NCBI RefSeq assembly: GCF_014640815.1
Contig: NZ_BMHM01000005.1
Location: forward strand, 62,001 to 126,000
Direction of reading: 5' to 3'
Source: Vreelandella lutescens
Lineage (GTDB): Bacteria; Pseudomonadota; Gammaproteobacteria; Pseudomonadales; Halomonadaceae
DNA: 64,000 bases
The position numbers and the translations under genes were made by a program. A model generated the notes under the pieces. The model saw nothing but the letters and a program-made list of their open reading frames with translations. It did not search any database and was not told the DNA's origin. This document shows positions 35,534-46,539 of this stretch, piece after piece. How positions within the stretch are numbered: position 1 is the first letter of the stretch; every line of letters begins with the position of its first letter.

Positions 35534-36535
35534 TTGACGACCTCCGCCGAAGGTGTCAGCGATGGGATTCACAACGCGGTGCTGCGCGATATAGCGTGGC
35601 TCTTAGAAACGCCCGATTTAGTCTCCCTTGGCCACTATCCTGGCCGCCCGCCCCCCTCAACGCTGGGTCTTGCGGAGAGACCTTGGGCTTGGATCAACAC
35701 CCTATTGCCACAGGTAGAAGCGCTTAATGGCAAGCTGGCCACACGCATGGGCCATTACCACGAACGGCTGTGGCAACTGCTATTGGATAACGCGCCTAAC
35801 ACTCGCCTGCTGGCTAACAACCTACGCATTCATCAGCGCCGCATCACGCTAGGCGAGCTGGATATGCTCTACCGTACGCGCAAAAACCCTGCGCCTGTGC
35901 ACTTAGAAGTCGCGATTAAATTTTATCTGGGCCTACCGGAAGGGCCAGGAGAAGCCACCAGCCAAAGCCGCTGGATTGGCCCTGGCGGTTTGGATAGCTT
36001 GGCGTTGAAATGCAGCCATCTGCTCCATCACCAGTTGCCGCTCTCCCGTACTCCGGGAGCGCTGGCCAATATCACTCATTGGCTAGCGCCAAGGGATGTC
36101 GGCGAAACGGCTGCACTAAGTGACCACTTGACCCAACAGCTCGCCATGCCCGGCGTGCTGTTTTATCCATGGCAGGCCAACTTGCCACCCCCTGCCGGCG
36201 CAACGGCCGAGCATCGGCGTGGGTGGTGGTGTCATCAACACGCCTGGCCCCGCGTGGCCGAACGCTACAGTTCGGCGCTACAGGTCGCTTGGCTAGCAAA
36301 GCCCCATTGGTTAGCGCCGCCAACGCTCGACGCGTTTGGCCGCGCTGATGAACAGATGGCGGACGTAATGGAACAGGTAAACCGCTACGGGCCGCAGCAA
36401 GTAATGCTGTACGACCCGAAGGGAGAAGAGAGCTGCCGGGAAGAGAGTTGCCAGGAGAGACCGCTCACGCGGCTGATGGTGGTACCCAACGACTGGCCGC
36501 GCCAGGTACCGCTACCGCCTAAACGGCGTGGTTAA
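35534..36535 (+). CDS. DUF1853 family protein
   Basis: A 333-residue soluble protein with a TTG start at 35534 preceded by AGGAGA. It shows the DUF1853 pattern: RDIAWLLETPDLV at the N-terminus, LLANNLRIHQRRITLGELDM, the PD-(D/E)XK-like core HLEVAIKFYLGL near residue 120, and a late segment with WWCHQHAWP. The E-x-A-x-K strand suggests a divergent nuclease-like fold, but no function is established. It is divergent from glutamate dehydrogenase and converges with proB with 10 bp between ends. Confidence 0.8.
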   Translation: MTTSAEGVSDGIHNAVLRDIAWLLETPDLVSLGHYPGRPPPSTLGLAERPWAWINTLLPQVEALNGKLATRMGHYHERLWQLLLDNAPNTRLLANNLRIHQRRITLGELDMLYRTRKNPAPVHLEVAIKFYLGLPEGPGEATSQSRWIGPGGLDSLALKCSHLLHHQLPLSRTPGALANITHWLAPRDVGETAALSDHLTQQLAMPGVLFYPWQANLPPPAGATAEHRRGWWCHQHAWPRVAERYSSALQVAWLAKPHWLAPPTLDAFGRADEQMADVMEQVNRYGPQQVMLYDPKGEESCREESCQERPLTRLMVVPNDWPRQVPLPPKRRG

Positions 36536-36545
36536 TCCACCCGCC

Positions 36546-37715
36546 TTATACCACCACGAGATTATCGCGATGAATCAGCTCGTGGGCTTCCACGTAGCCG
36601 AGGATGGCTTCGATTTGATGGCTTGGCTGGCCCGCTAGCTGGCGCGCCTCGTCGGCCCCGTAGTTGACCAAGCCCTTGGCCACGCGAGTGCCCTGCTCAT
36701 CGACACACAGCACCATGTCGCCGCGCTTGAAACTGCCCTGCACGTCACGAACGCCCACCGCCAGCAGGCTGGAGCCTTTGCCGCGCAGCACGTTGACCGC
36801 GCCCGCATCCAGCACCAGGGTGCCGCGCACCTGAAGCTGGCCTGCCAGCCAGCGCTTGCGCGCCGCCATGGGGGCTTGGTCAGGGCGCAGCAGCGTGCCG
36901 AGTGCTTCACCGTTCATCACCCGAGTAATCACCTCCGGCTGGCGGCCGCTGGCAATCACGGTCACCGCGCCGGAACGCGCCGCGAGCTGGGCAGCGCGTA
37001 CCTTAGTGCTCATACCGCCCCGGCCCAGCGCCCCACCGCTGCCTGCCACGGCGGCCAAGCGCGGGTCGTCGGCACGCCCTTCAGCGATCAGCGTGGCGTC
37101 AGGGTTGTGGCGGGGGTCAGCGTCGAACAGGCCTTCTTGGTCGGTGAGCAGCACCAGCGCATCGGCTTCCAGCAGGTTCGCCACAAGCGCGCCGAGGGTG
37201 TCGTTATCGCCAAAGCGGATCTCGTCGGTGACGACGGTATCGTTTTCGTTGATCACCGGCACCACGCGCATCTCAACCAGCGTGCGCAGCGCCGAGAGCG
37301 CGTTCAGGTAGCGCTTGCGGTTAGAGAGGTCGTCGTGGGTGAGCAGAATCTGCGCGGTGAGCATGCCGTGGCGCGCAAAGTGCTGCTCGTAGCACTGAGT
37401 CAGGCCATTTTGACCCACGGCAGCCGCCGCCTGAAGCTCGTGCACGGCGCTCGGGCGCGCCTGCCAGCCCAAACGCACCATGCCGGCGGCCACCGCACCA
37501 GAGGAGACCAGCACCACCTCTTTACCCTGCTGATGCAGGGCGGCAATTTGATCCACCCAGCCACCAATGGCCGCTTCATCCAGACCGCGACCATCATTAG
37601 TGAGCAGCGCGCTGCCAATTTTGACCACCACCCGGCGGGCGCTACTCAGCGCCTCACGGCCCGGCAACTGCTCGTTGCTTTCCACGTCGCGACTCTCCCA
37701 CACCATTGCGCTCAC
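36546..37715 (-). CDS. proB: Glutamate 5-kinase
   Basis: A 389-residue cytoplasmic enzyme that phosphorylates glutamate in the first step of proline synthesis. The kinase domain shows [53 protein letters not shown] and [13 protein letters not shown]; a PUA domain covers about 295-375. The start is GTG at 37715; an ATG three codons later is possible. It lies 30 bp after obgE on the same strand, a common gammaproteobacterial order. Proline is a compatible solute as well as a building block in salt-adapted cells. Confidence 0.95.
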   Translation of the reverse strand: MSAMVWESRDVESNEQLPGREALSSARRVVVKIGSALLTNDGRGLDEAAIGGWVDQIAALHQQGKEVVLVSSGAVAAGMVRLGWQARPSAVHELQAAAAVGQNGLTQCYEQHFARHGMLTAQILLTHDDLSNRKRYLNALSALRTLVEMRVVPVINENDTVVTDEIRFGDNDTLGALVANLLEADALVLLTDQEGLFDADPRHNPDATLIAEGRADDPRLAAVAGSGGALGRGGMSTKVRAAQLAARSGAVTVIASGRQPEVITRVMNGEALGTLLRPDQAPMAARKRWLAGQLQVRGTLVLDAGAVNVLRGKGSSLLAVGVRDVQGSFKRGDMVLCVDEQGTRVAKGLVNYGADEARQLAGQPSHQIEAILGYVEAHELIHRDNLVVV

Positions 37716-37745
37716 GCGATTGATCGTTCCCAGAACGCCTTCTGC

Positions 37746-38972
<1,227 letters not shown>

Positions 38973-39015
38973 CTATCCCCACCCGCCTTATGCGGGCAAA
39001 AGGGATCGAAAAGAC

Positions 39016-39044
39016 AAAAAAGCCCCGCCATGGCGGGGCTTTTC
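39016..39044 (-). terminator. Terminator between rpmA and obgE
   Basis: AAAGCCCCGC-CATG-GCGGGGCTTT hairpin with T runs on both sides. On the - strand it ends the rplU-rpmA transcript, probably with some readthrough into obgE-proB. Confidence 0.88.
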
Positions 39045-39106
39045 TTTCGTCATCTTCGCACTGCGTAAGCCACACAAATCAACTTACACAAAGCAACCGA
39101 GGTTGC

Positions 39107-39364
39107 TTAGGCAGAAACGATGCTAACGAATTTACGGTTGTTCGGACCTTTGGTCTCGAACTTCACGAAGCCGTCGTTCAGAGCGAACAGCGTGTGATCA
39201 CGACCTAAGCCAACGCCCGTGCCCGCGTGGAAACGAGTGCCGCGCTGACGAACGATGATGTTACCCGCAGTTGCCGCTTGGCCACCGAAGAGTTTTACAC
39301 CAAGGCGTTTGGATTCGGAATCACGGCCGTTACGCGTGGAGCCGGCTGCCTTTTTATGTGCCAT
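39107..39364 (-). CDS. rpmA: 50S ribosomal protein L27
   Basis: An 85-residue basic ribosomal protein near the peptidyl-transferase centre. It starts [20 protein letters not shown] and has [23 protein letters not shown] and the C-terminal [14 protein letters not shown] block, the full family length. AGGAGG-like RBS upstream. It follows rplU by 30 bp. Confidence 0.98.
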   Translation of the reverse strand: MAHKKAAGSTRNGRDSESKRLGVKLFGGQAATAGNIIVRQRGTRFHAGTGVGLGRDHTLFALNDGFVKFETKGPNNRKFVSIVSA

Positions 39365-39394
39365 TGCAAAATCCTCCTAAAGGGAATTGGCTGC

Positions 39395-39706
39395 TTACGC
39401 AGAAATTCCGGTAATTTTGACTTCAGTGAACCACTGACGGTGGCCCTGACGCTTCATGTGGTGCTTCCGGCGGCGGAACTTGATGATCGTTACTTTATCG
39501 CCACGGCCGTGGGAAACGATCTCGGCGGAAACTTTGGCACCGCTGATGAAAGGTGCGCCAATGTTAACGTCGTCGCCGTCTGCAACCAGCAGCACTTCAT
39601 CAAACTCAATCGTTTCGCCGGTGGCGACTTCGATTTTCTCGAGCTTGAGGGTCTGACCTTCCTGAACGCGGTACTGTTTGCCACCGCTTTTGATAACTGC
39701 GTACAT
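39395..39706 (-). CDS. rplU: 50S ribosomal protein L21
   Basis: A 103-residue ribosomal protein. [35 protein letters not shown] and [16 protein letters not shown] are diagnostic. It is the first gene of rplU-rpmA. A promoter with a perfect -10 is seen at 39845-39873, giving a leader of about 130 nt, long enough for ribosomal-protein autoregulation, though none is shown. Confidence 0.98.
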   Translation of the reverse strand: MYAVIKSGGKQYRVQEGQTLKLEKIEVATGETIEFDEVLLVADGDDVNIGAPFISGAKVSAEIVSHGRGDKVTIIKFRRRKHHMKRQGHRQWFTEVKITGISA

Positions 39707-39844
39707 GTCGCTCTCCGGACTTGTCGTTAATGCCAGTTACGCCCCGCGTAACCAACGCTCATCGCCTTCCGCTCTTATCGACCTGCTGCGAGTGGCGCCT
39801 CTTTTGGCAACCATCTGACAGGGAGCATGATGAGTGGGTCGCGG

Positions 39845-39873
39845 ATTATAACGACTATCGACACTTACCACAA
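39845..39873 (-). promoter_or_regulatory. Candidate rplU promoter
   Basis: On the - strand TTGTGG (39868-39873), a 17-bp spacer, and a perfect TATAAT (39845-39850) read toward rplU. The region 39707-39991 is the divergent rplU/ispB intergenic space. Confidence 0.65.
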
Positions 39874-39991
39874 GGCCACGGGGGCTTGTCAATCATCCTG
39901 ACATTTACCTGGCACGGCTATACCTTGACGCCTTACAGGCAGCCCCATAGCATGACCCCCACTCTCTTACCTGCCGCGATGAACGGAACCC

Positions 39992-40996
39992 ATGACAGCC
40001 AACGTCTCCCCAACCCCGCCTGCCAGCCCAACGCCTTCACCGCTGCACGCCGTGGTGGCCGATGATTTTGATGCCGTCAATCGCACCATTGTTGAGCAAC
40101 TCAATTCCAAAGTGCCGCTGGTGGAAACCATTGGCCAGTACATTATTGAAAGCGGCGGTAAACGCCTACGCCCGCTACTGGTGCTGCTGGCGGCCCGCTC
40201 ACTGGGCTATGAAGGCGACAAACACATTACCCTCGCCACGCTGATTGAGTTTATGCACACCTCCACTCTGCTCCACGACGATGTGGTGGATGAGTCGCAT
40301 ATGCGCCGGGGCAAAAAAACCGCCAACGACGCCTGGGGCAATGCACCTTCGGTACTGGTGGGTGATTTTCTCTACTCGCGCTCGTTCCAGATGATGGTGA
40401 ACGTGGGCTCCATGCGCATCATGGCGATCCTCTCTGGCGCGACCTGCGTGATTGCGGAAGGCGAAGTACTGCAGTTGACGAACATTGGCAACCCCGGCAT
40501 TTCCGAAGCGGACTACTTTGAGACCATCCAGGGCAAAACCGCGATGCTGTTTGAAGCCGCTTCCCACAGCGGTGCGGTGTTGGCCGAGGCTACGCCAGAG
40601 CAGGAGCGCGCCTTGCAGCATTATGGCCGCTACCTGGGCCTGGCTTTCCAACTGATCGACGACCTGCTGGACTACCAAGGCGACGCCGAGGCAATGGGCA
40701 AAAACGTTGGCGACGACTTGGCCGAAGGCAAGCCCACGCTACCGCTCATTCACGCCATGGAGCGTGGCACTCCTGAGCAGGCCAAGCTGATTCGTCAGGT
40801 GATTCGTAAAGGCGGTCTTGAGCAGCTAGACGATGTACTGGCGATTATTCATGACACCGGCGCCCTTGCGTACACCCGCGCACGGGCAGAAGAGATGGCG
40901 GACAAAGCACTGGCTGAGCTAGATGCCCTGCCCCCCAGCCCTTATCGCGACAGCATGGCCCAACTTGCCCGCTTAGCCGTTGATCGCCAAGCCTAA
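39992..40996 (+). CDS. ispB: Octaprenyl (polyprenyl) diphosphate synthase
   Basis: A 334-residue trans-prenyltransferase that builds the side chain of ubiquinone/menaquinone from FPP and IPP. The first Asp-rich motif is in TLLHDDVVDESHMRRGKKTA near residue 93, the second in LIDDLLDYQGD near 220. ESGGKRLRPLLVLLAARSLG is the usual lead-in. It is divergent from rplU-rpmA-obgE, the classical gammaproteobacterial arrangement. Chain length (8 or 9 units) is not readable. Confidence 0.95.
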   Translation: MTANVSPTPPASPTPSPLHAVVADDFDAVNRTIVEQLNSKVPLVETIGQYIIESGGKRLRPLLVLLAARSLGYEGDKHITLATLIEFMHTSTLLHDDVVDESHMRRGKKTANDAWGNAPSVLVGDFLYSRSFQMMVNVGSMRIMAILSGATCVIAEGEVLQLTNIGNPGISEADYFETIQGKTAMLFEAASHSGAVLAEATPEQERALQHYGRYLGLAFQLIDDLLDYQGDAEAMGKNVGDDLAEGKPTLPLIHAMERGTPEQAKLIRQVIRKGGLEQLDDVLAIIHDTGALAYTRARAEEMADKALAELDALPPSPYRDSMAQLARLAVDRQA

Positions 40997-41106
40997 TCGC
41001 CAACGCCCTTCACGTTGCACAAAGCGAGGGCGTGAAAAAGAGGCTTGAAAAAAGCCCTTCGCCTGCGTATGATTCGTCCCGTTGTTGAGCACGCCTCAGC
41101 AACTTT

Positions 41107-41183
41107 CGGAATATAGCTCAGCTTGGTAGAGCGCTGCCTTCGGGAGGCAGAGGTCGTAGGTTCGAATCCTGCTATTCCGACCA
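41107..41183 (+). tRNA. tRNA-Pro (CGG)
   Basis: A 77-nt cloverleaf: acceptor CGGAATA / TATTCCG with discriminator A and encoded CCA (41181-41183), anticodon stem CTGCC / GGCAG with loop TTCGGGA giving anticodon CGG at 41141-41143 (codon CCG), and T-arm GTAGGTTCGAATCCTGC. Not disrupted; no repeat of its 3' end was noticed nearby. Confidence 0.97.
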
Positions 41184-41194
41184 AGAATTCAATG

Positions 41195-41233
41195 AAAACG
41201 GCCACTTAGCTCTCAGAGCAGGTGGCCGTTTTT
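41195..41233. terminator. Terminator after tRNA-Pro (bidirectional)
   Basis: AAAACGGCCAC / GTGGCCGTTTTT stem around a 16-nt loop, between tRNA-Pro and the convergent TSUP permease gene. Confidence 0.85.
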
Positions 41234-41246
41234 GTTTGTGTGCAGG

Positions 41247-42026
41247 TTAACCCGGCGGGTGAATCAGCCCCACCACACTGACCACAATCAGCACTGCGCC
41301 CAATACGCGAAAAAACAGCCCCGTATCAGCATTGAGCAGGTAGCGGTGGGCCTTTTCGCCAAGCAAGTGGCCGATAAAGGCGCAGGGCAAAAGCCAGAGC
41401 TGGTGGATCAGCTGTAGGTCAACGCCTGCGATCACAAACGACACCATCTTGATCACTACCAGAATAAACCACAGCACAAACATGGTGTCGCGCAGCTGCT
41501 CTTTCGCGACGTGAGTAGCGAACACCGCCACAATCAGCGGTGCCCCAATCAGCGACGTGCCACTCACATAGCCCCCCAACCCAAGCAACACGTAATCCAC
41601 GTATTTGTTGTTGCTTCTAAACGGTTTATTCAACACATAGCCAATGGCATAGATGATCACAATGCCGAAGATAATGCTGGTCATGACATTGGCGGGCAGA
41701 GTGAGCAGACCCACCACGCCTATCAATTTGGGCACCATCATGATCTTGAGCGCTTTGCCTAAATAGCGCCAATCGATATTGCTCTGCACCGCCGCGCCGC
41801 TGCCCGCCTGCTGTAACTGGCGATGGCCGTTCCAGGCAATCCAACTGGAAAATATCAGCAAGTGGATGGCAATAATGGGTAGGAAGACCAGCGGCTCATT
41901 GACCACGAGCAGCAGAAATGGGAGCGCTAACACCGCGCCGCCAAAGCCTAAACTCGTGCGAACAAAGCCGCTCCAGGCAAAGATCAGCCCAATCAGAGCG
42001 TACTGATACCACAGTAAATCAGCCAT
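41247..42026 (-). CDS. TSUP family (TauE/SafE) permease
   Basis: A 259-residue inner-membrane protein with about eight helices. The repeats GFVRTSLGFGGAVLALPFLL near residue 20 and LGLGGYVSGTSLIGAPLIVA near 150 are the internal homologous halves of the TauE/SafE (DUF81) family. Members export or import sulfur-containing organic anions such as sulfoacetate or sulfite; the substrate here is unknown. Convergent with tRNA-Pro; the helicase gene lies downstream of its start on the same strand. Confidence 0.88.
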   Translation of the reverse strand: MADLLWYQYALIGLIFAWSGFVRTSLGFGGAVLALPFLLLVVNEPLVFLPIIAIHLLIFSSWIAWNGHRQLQQAGSGAAVQSNIDWRYLGKALKIMMVPKLIGVVGLLTLPANVMTSIIFGIVIIYAIGYVLNKPFRSNNKYVDYVLLGLGGYVSGTSLIGAPLIVAVFATHVAKEQLRDTMFVLWFILVVIKMVSFVIAGVDLQLIHQLWLLPCAFIGHLLGEKAHRYLLNADTGLFFRVLGAVLIVVSVVGLIHPPG

Positions 42027-42070
42027 AGCGTGGGTAGAGGTCCTAGCAGTAATGAATCAGCAGTGATGGA

Positions 42071-44332
42071 TCAGCCCAGCTGCCACCAGCGCGGCAGCTG
42101 GGCGCGCACTCGGGCTTGGGCAAAACGATCATCCATTAATACCACAACCCCTTCATCCTGGGGGCTACGGATCACCCTGCCTGCGGCCTGGACGACTTTG
42201 ATCATACCGGGGATGCGGTAGGTGTAGTCATCGCCCTGGCCAAAGCGTGTTTGCAAGCGCGCTTTTAGCGCTTCATTGAAATCGTTAAAGGGTGGCAAAC
42301 CCAATGTGGCCACAAAGGCACCGATTAACCGCTCACCGGGAAGGTCAATGCCCTCCGCAAAGGCACCGCCCAACACGGCAAAACCGATGCCTTTACCGCC
42401 GGGCGTAAAGCGCGCTAAAAACGCCTCGCGCTCGGCTTCCTGCATACTGCGTGTTTGCGCAAACACCGTAACCTCAGGGTGCGCCTGCTCAAACGCCCGC
42501 ATCACCTGTTCTAGGTAAGCAAAGCTGCTGAAAAAGGCTAAATAGTGGCCCGGCGTGCGCCGATACTGCTCTGCCAGCGTAGCGACGATGGGCGTTACCG
42601 ACGCAACACGATGGTGATAGCGCGTGGAAATATCCGTACGTAGCTGCACCTCTAGCTGGCGGGCGACAAAGGGCGAATCCACCTCGCGCCATACGCTCTG
42701 TTCGGGCAGGCCAAGCAAATCACGGTAGTAATGGAAAGGCGACAGCGTGGCGGAAAACAGCACCGTGCAGTGGGCACGCTTAAAACGCGGGGCGAGAAAG
42801 TCCGCGGGGATCACATTGCGCAGCCCGAGCACCGCACTCCCTTTGCCCTGACTCTCCAGATCGCACAGGGAATGGTCGCCAAACGATTCCGCTAAACGGC
42901 AGAACGCCAGCGCTTCAAACAGCAGCTCTTGCAGCGCTTGGCTCGCCCCTTCGGGATGCTCGACTAAGTAATCGGTGATCGCCCCGGCCAGGGTGTGCAG
43001 GGCACTCACCAGCTTGGTGGGCAACGCTTCCAGCAAGTGGTAACGCCGCTCCGGCGCTTGGGCGGCTGCCTCTTTGTTGAGCGCCTGCCACTGCCTGCCC
43101 AGTCTCGCCAGCGGCTTGGCTAAGGCGGGCGGGGAGTGGCGGCGCAGGTAGCTCAAGCGCTGCTGGGAGAGCGCGGCGCTGTACATGCCGCGGGCACGCT
43201 CTACCAAGTTATGCGCCTCATCCACCAACAGCCCCACCCGCGAGTCGTTGGCCTGGGCAAGCCCATGCAGCAGCGCGTGGCTATCAAACCAGTGGTTCAC
43301 ATCCCCCACCGCCACATCGGCCCAGCGGGCCAGCTCCTGGCCTAAGTAGTAAGGGCAGACCTGATGCGCCAGCGCCACCTCGCGCAGCGCATCGCGCGCT
43401 AGCCAGCCTTGTTCCACCGCCGCTTGGCGGGCAGCGGGTAGGCGGTCGTAAAACCCTTTTGCCAGAGGGCAAGTATCGCCCTGGCAGGCGTTACCGGGGT
43501 ACTCGCAGGCTTTATCACGGGCCACCAGCTCCAGCACCCGCAGCGGCTGCGCGGGGGCGTCTAAGCTTGCCAGCGCATCTAACGCTAAGCGGCGGCCAGG
43601 GGTTTTCATGGTGAGAAAAGCAAGGCGGTCGAGGCGCTGGCGGGGCATCGCAGAGAGCATGGGAAACAGCGTGCCCAGGGTTTTGCCAATGCCGGTAGGT
43701 GCTTGAGCCAGCAGGCAGCGCCCGGTGCTGGCGGCTTTAAATACATCCTCGGCCAACGCTCGCTGGCCTGGGCGAAAATCCACGTGGGGAAAGGTCAGCG
43801 TGGCGAGCCATTCATCGCGGCGCTGGCGGTGGGCAGCCTCCTGCTCGGCCCAGGCTAAAAAGCGTTGGCACTGGTCAGCAAAAAACGCCGCTAGCTCCTC
43901 GGCACTGGCATCCAGCGTCAGTCGTGTTTCCTGGCCGCTGGCAATATCCAAGTACACCAGCGCCAGCGTGATGCGTGCAAGGCCACGCTCGGCGCAGAGC
44001 AGCGCACCGTATACCTTCACCTGGGCCCAGTGCAGCGCCCGCTGGTTATCTGCCATGCGCGTTAGGCTGCTGCGATGGGTCTTGACCTCTTCGACACAGT
44101 TGGCCGCCACATCGAAGCCATCGGCGCGGCCCGTCACCCTTAGCCCCTGATATTCGCCGGAGAGCGGCAGTTCAGCTAAGTAGCCCGCTATGTTTTCCCG
44201 CCGTTTGGCTACCAGCGCGTGGCCTTCAATGCCCTCTTGGGCACTGGGAGCGGGAGTAAAACGGTGGTCGAGGTCGCCTTGGCGTGCAGTGAAATCGCAC
44301 AACGTACGCACCGCGACCCGGTAGTGGCTCAT
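42071..44332 (-). CDS. XPD/DinG-type Fe-S helicase with PD-(D/E)XK N-terminal domain
   Basis: A 753-residue DNA helicase. The ATG at 44332 overlaps the FAN1-like gene's stop as ATGA; a start nine codons upstream is also open. Residues about 30-170 carry a RecB/Cas4-like nuclease pattern: HALVAKRRENI, then GRADGFD and VEEVKTHR (D...ExK). The SF2 helicase core begins with Walker A QAPTGIGKT, has four cysteines of an Fe-S cluster (CEYPGNACQGDTC and C in HQVCPYY), DEAH box LLVDEAHNLVE, and C-terminal motifs GGAFAEGIDLPG and QAAGRVIRSPQDEG. Coupling with a VRR-NUC nuclease suggests DNA crosslink or replication-fork repair. Confidence 0.92.
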   Translation of the reverse strand: MSHYRVAVRTLCDFTARQGDLDHRFTPAPSAQEGIEGHALVAKRRENIAGYLAELPLSGEYQGLRVTGRADGFDVAANCVEEVKTHRSSLTRMADNQRALHWAQVKVYGALLCAERGLARITLALVYLDIASGQETRLTLDASAEELAAFFADQCQRFLAWAEQEAAHRQRRDEWLATLTFPHVDFRPGQRALAEDVFKAASTGRCLLAQAPTGIGKTLGTLFPMLSAMPRQRLDRLAFLTMKTPGRRLALDALASLDAPAQPLRVLELVARDKACEYPGNACQGDTCPLAKGFYDRLPAARQAAVEQGWLARDALREVALAHQVCPYYLGQELARWADVAVGDVNHWFDSHALLHGLAQANDSRVGLLVDEAHNLVERARGMYSAALSQQRLSYLRRHSPPALAKPLARLGRQWQALNKEAAAQAPERRYHLLEALPTKLVSALHTLAGAITDYLVEHPEGASQALQELLFEALAFCRLAESFGDHSLCDLESQGKGSAVLGLRNVIPADFLAPRFKRAHCTVLFSATLSPFHYYRDLLGLPEQSVWREVDSPFVARQLEVQLRTDISTRYHHRVASVTPIVATLAEQYRRTPGHYLAFFSSFAYLEQVMRAFEQAHPEVTVFAQTRSMQEAEREAFLARFTPGGKGIGFAVLGGAFAEGIDLPGERLIGAFVATLGLPPFNDFNEALKARLQTRFGQGDDYTYRIPGMIKVVQAAGRVIRSPQDEGVVVLMDDRFAQARVRAQLPRWWQLG

Positions 44333-46008
44333 AGAGTAGGCAGCCAGCGCACGTGGCATACCTCCACCGGCATCTCGTGGCGGCAGAAGAAATCAATCCA
44401 GCGGCGCTGGTTATCTTGCAGGCGGTCGCCTGGGCCTTTCACTTCGATCATGCGGTAGCGAGGCTCCCCGGCGGGCGCATCGGGCATTAGCTGAATAAGA
44501 TCCGGCAGGCCCGCCCGGTTACGCTTAAGATCCTTCAGCAAGCGGGTAAAGCAAGCACGTAAATGCGCGGCAGGCAGGCACGTGAGCGCCGTCGATAACA
44601 GCGGCTCACTCAACATACCCCAATGCACAAACGGTGAGGTAATCCCCTGCTTGGCCTCCCACGTGGCTCTTATCGTCTCGCGGTAGCGCCCGTCGTCTAA
44701 CTGCGCCAAACAGGCGTCGATGTCTGCTTGGCGCTGGCGAACAAAGTCCTCGCGGTATAAATCCGCAGGCCCACTGTGGAACGGGTGAAAAAACGCCCCT
44801 GGCAGCGGTTTAAAAATCGCCGGCCAGAGCAACAGGCCAAACAGCCCGGTGATCAGGCTGTTTTCCACATAGAACACCGGAGCACTGGCGGTGGATAAGT
44901 GTTCGGCAACGGCACGCTCTACCGACTGCGGGCCAGGGAGTTCGAGCACGTAGGTCGGGGCATCGGCGGCTTTCACGGCCTGGGGTGCAGGCTGGTTCAG
45001 CTTGCGCGCCAAGCGCGGCAACAAGCGCCCAAGCGCTTGGGTTTCGCTCTCTCCCGCCTGCCCTTGCGCGGTCTGGGCAAGTTCATAAGCCTCGTGGTAA
45101 CGGCCTAACCGCTCTAACACCCGCAGCCTGCGAATGCGTGCCTCGCTATTGGCCGATTCGGCGTACAGCAAAAGCGCTTGCTCTGCTTCACCGCTGCGCT
45201 CTGCCGCTTGCCCGAGAGTAAGCAGCAGCCGCGAGCGGCGTGCAGCTAGCCAGCGGTTGTCGGAGGCCGCGGGCACATCTGCCGCCAGCCGTTGAGGAAG
45301 CTCACCGTTTTCCAGGCGTTCGCGCAGGTGGTGCAGTGTTAGGTAGGTATCCACCTCATCTCGGTGCTGAAAGGCCCGTGACGCGGCGGTAAGCGGCACC
45401 TGCTCAAAACGCTGCAAGCCTAGCTCGGTGAGCACAAACTCGGCCCAATCCTGGCGTAAGTTGCCAAAGAACATCAGCCGCAGGCGGTCGCAGAGCGCCA
45501 TGATGTTAAGGCGCACGATGCTCGTCGTGGCCGTTGGCCACCACTGCCGCAGGGGGTGTAAATCGGTAAGCACCGGCGTGACCGCCGCCTGAAGTGCCGT
45601 CTTTGTGGCGTTGGGGGGCAGGTTTAATGTCCGCAGCTGGCTGTTCAAGGCAAGGCGCAGCTCGCTAAGGCGCAACAGCCGACATAGCTCATCCACGTTT
45701 AACAGCGGCGCGTCGTCCACCCAGCCCAACGCCAGCAGCGGCGCTAACGCCTGCGCAGTATCGCCAATCTCGGCATAGCTTAATTTATCAGTACGAAACA
45801 GCTCGCCTTTGCGCATGACCATACGCACCAACAGCGCTTGAGACGGCTGGGGCAGCGCCTGCCATTGCTGAAGCAGATCGCGTTCCTCTGCGTTCAGCAG
45901 ATCGCTATGACGAGACTGCACCCACGCGACGACGTAGCGAAAATTCACTAGATAATAGAAAGGGTCATCTAACGAGGCGGTGGCCGGAGCGGCAGGAGCA
46001 CTGTGCAT
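44329..46008 (-). CDS. FAN1-like VRR-NUC domain nuclease
   Basis: A 559-residue protein. The N-terminal part has a SAP-like and helical region (about 40-330), with tetratricopeptide-like helices near 260-330. The C-terminal VRR-NUC (PD-(D/E)XK) domain holds GLPDLIQLM near residue 515 and YRMIEVKGPGDRLQDNQRRW near 530, the D...ExK metal site. Bacterial FAN1 homologues are structure-specific nucleases that process interstrand crosslinks. It is translationally coupled to the Fe-S helicase downstream, a pairing known in pseudomonads and relatives. Confidence 0.9.
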   Translation of the reverse strand: MHSAPAAPATASLDDPFYYLVNFRYVVAWVQSRHSDLLNAEERDLLQQWQALPQPSQALLVRMVMRKGELFRTDKLSYAEIGDTAQALAPLLALGWVDDAPLLNVDELCRLLRLSELRLALNSQLRTLNLPPNATKTALQAAVTPVLTDLHPLRQWWPTATTSIVRLNIMALCDRLRLMFFGNLRQDWAEFVLTELGLQRFEQVPLTAASRAFQHRDEVDTYLTLHHLRERLENGELPQRLAADVPAASDNRWLAARRSRLLLTLGQAAERSGEAEQALLLYAESANSEARIRRLRVLERLGRYHEAYELAQTAQGQAGESETQALGRLLPRLARKLNQPAPQAVKAADAPTYVLELPGPQSVERAVAEHLSTASAPVFYVENSLITGLFGLLLWPAIFKPLPGAFFHPFHSGPADLYREDFVRQRQADIDACLAQLDDGRYRETIRATWEAKQGITSPFVHWGMLSEPLLSTALTCLPAAHLRACFTRLLKDLKRNRAGLPDLIQLMPDAPAGEPRYRMIEVKGPGDRLQDNQRRWIDFFCRHEMPVEVCHVRWLPTL

Positions 46009-46040
46009 GCATCCATTGTAACAGTGCTGATCGCTGTGGG

Positions 46041-46430
46041 TTAACCCACCCGATGCTGATAAAGAACGTCGAGGGCCGACGGTTCGGAGTCAGGCGCATT
46101 GTCGCTGGTCTCAGAGGCAGGCAACTTAACCGCACTGGGCGATGCTACCGTCTTGGCAACAGGCGCTTTCCCCCCTACCAACACATACCATTCGGCTTCA
46201 GTAAGATAGTGCTGGCACCAGCGGCTCAGGCCATCGGCCACCGTTTCGCGAGGGCAGTCCCCGCCGCGAAACGCGCTGGCCAAGTGCAGCAAATCTTGAC
46301 GCGCAGTGCGGGCACGGGCGTTTCCCCCGTGCACTTTAGAGAGCGGGCAGCGTCGGTCGTAGGCGGCGTTGGTGAGGGCATTTAGCCAACGCTCCACTTC
46401 ATGTGCCTGAATACCGCCGTAAACTGCCAC
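46041..46430 (-). CDS. Hypothetical protein
   Basis: A 129-residue protein using the GTG at 46430, preceded by GGGAG at 6 nt; a longer frame to 46523 has a hydrophobic, Cys-rich start that looks non-coding. The conserved-looking part AVYGGIQAHEVERWLNALTN with TARQDLLHLASAFRGG is soluble and helical; the C-terminal 35 residues are Ser/Pro/Ala-rich. No domain recognised. It lies between the FAN1-like and acetylpolyamine amidohydrolase genes on the same strand. Function unknown. Confidence 0.55.
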   Translation of the reverse strand: MAVYGGIQAHEVERWLNALTNAAYDRRCPLSKVHGGNARARTARQDLLHLASAFRGGDCPRETVADGLSRWCQHYLTEAEWYVLVGGKAPVAKTVASPSAVKLPASETSDNAPDSEPSALDVLYQHRVG

Positions 46431-46539
46431 GTGCCGCTCCCGCGTTGAACGATCAAGATAAAAAAGAGATAACGACCTATAGCATAGGCCAAAAAGGCAT
46501 AAGACTGCCCGAATTTCGTGCAACTGTCACCTTAATGCC

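Noticed and set aside
41107-41183. tRNA-Pro as an integration site
   Set aside because: No repeat of its 3' end and no integrase nearby; the following genes look like core genome.
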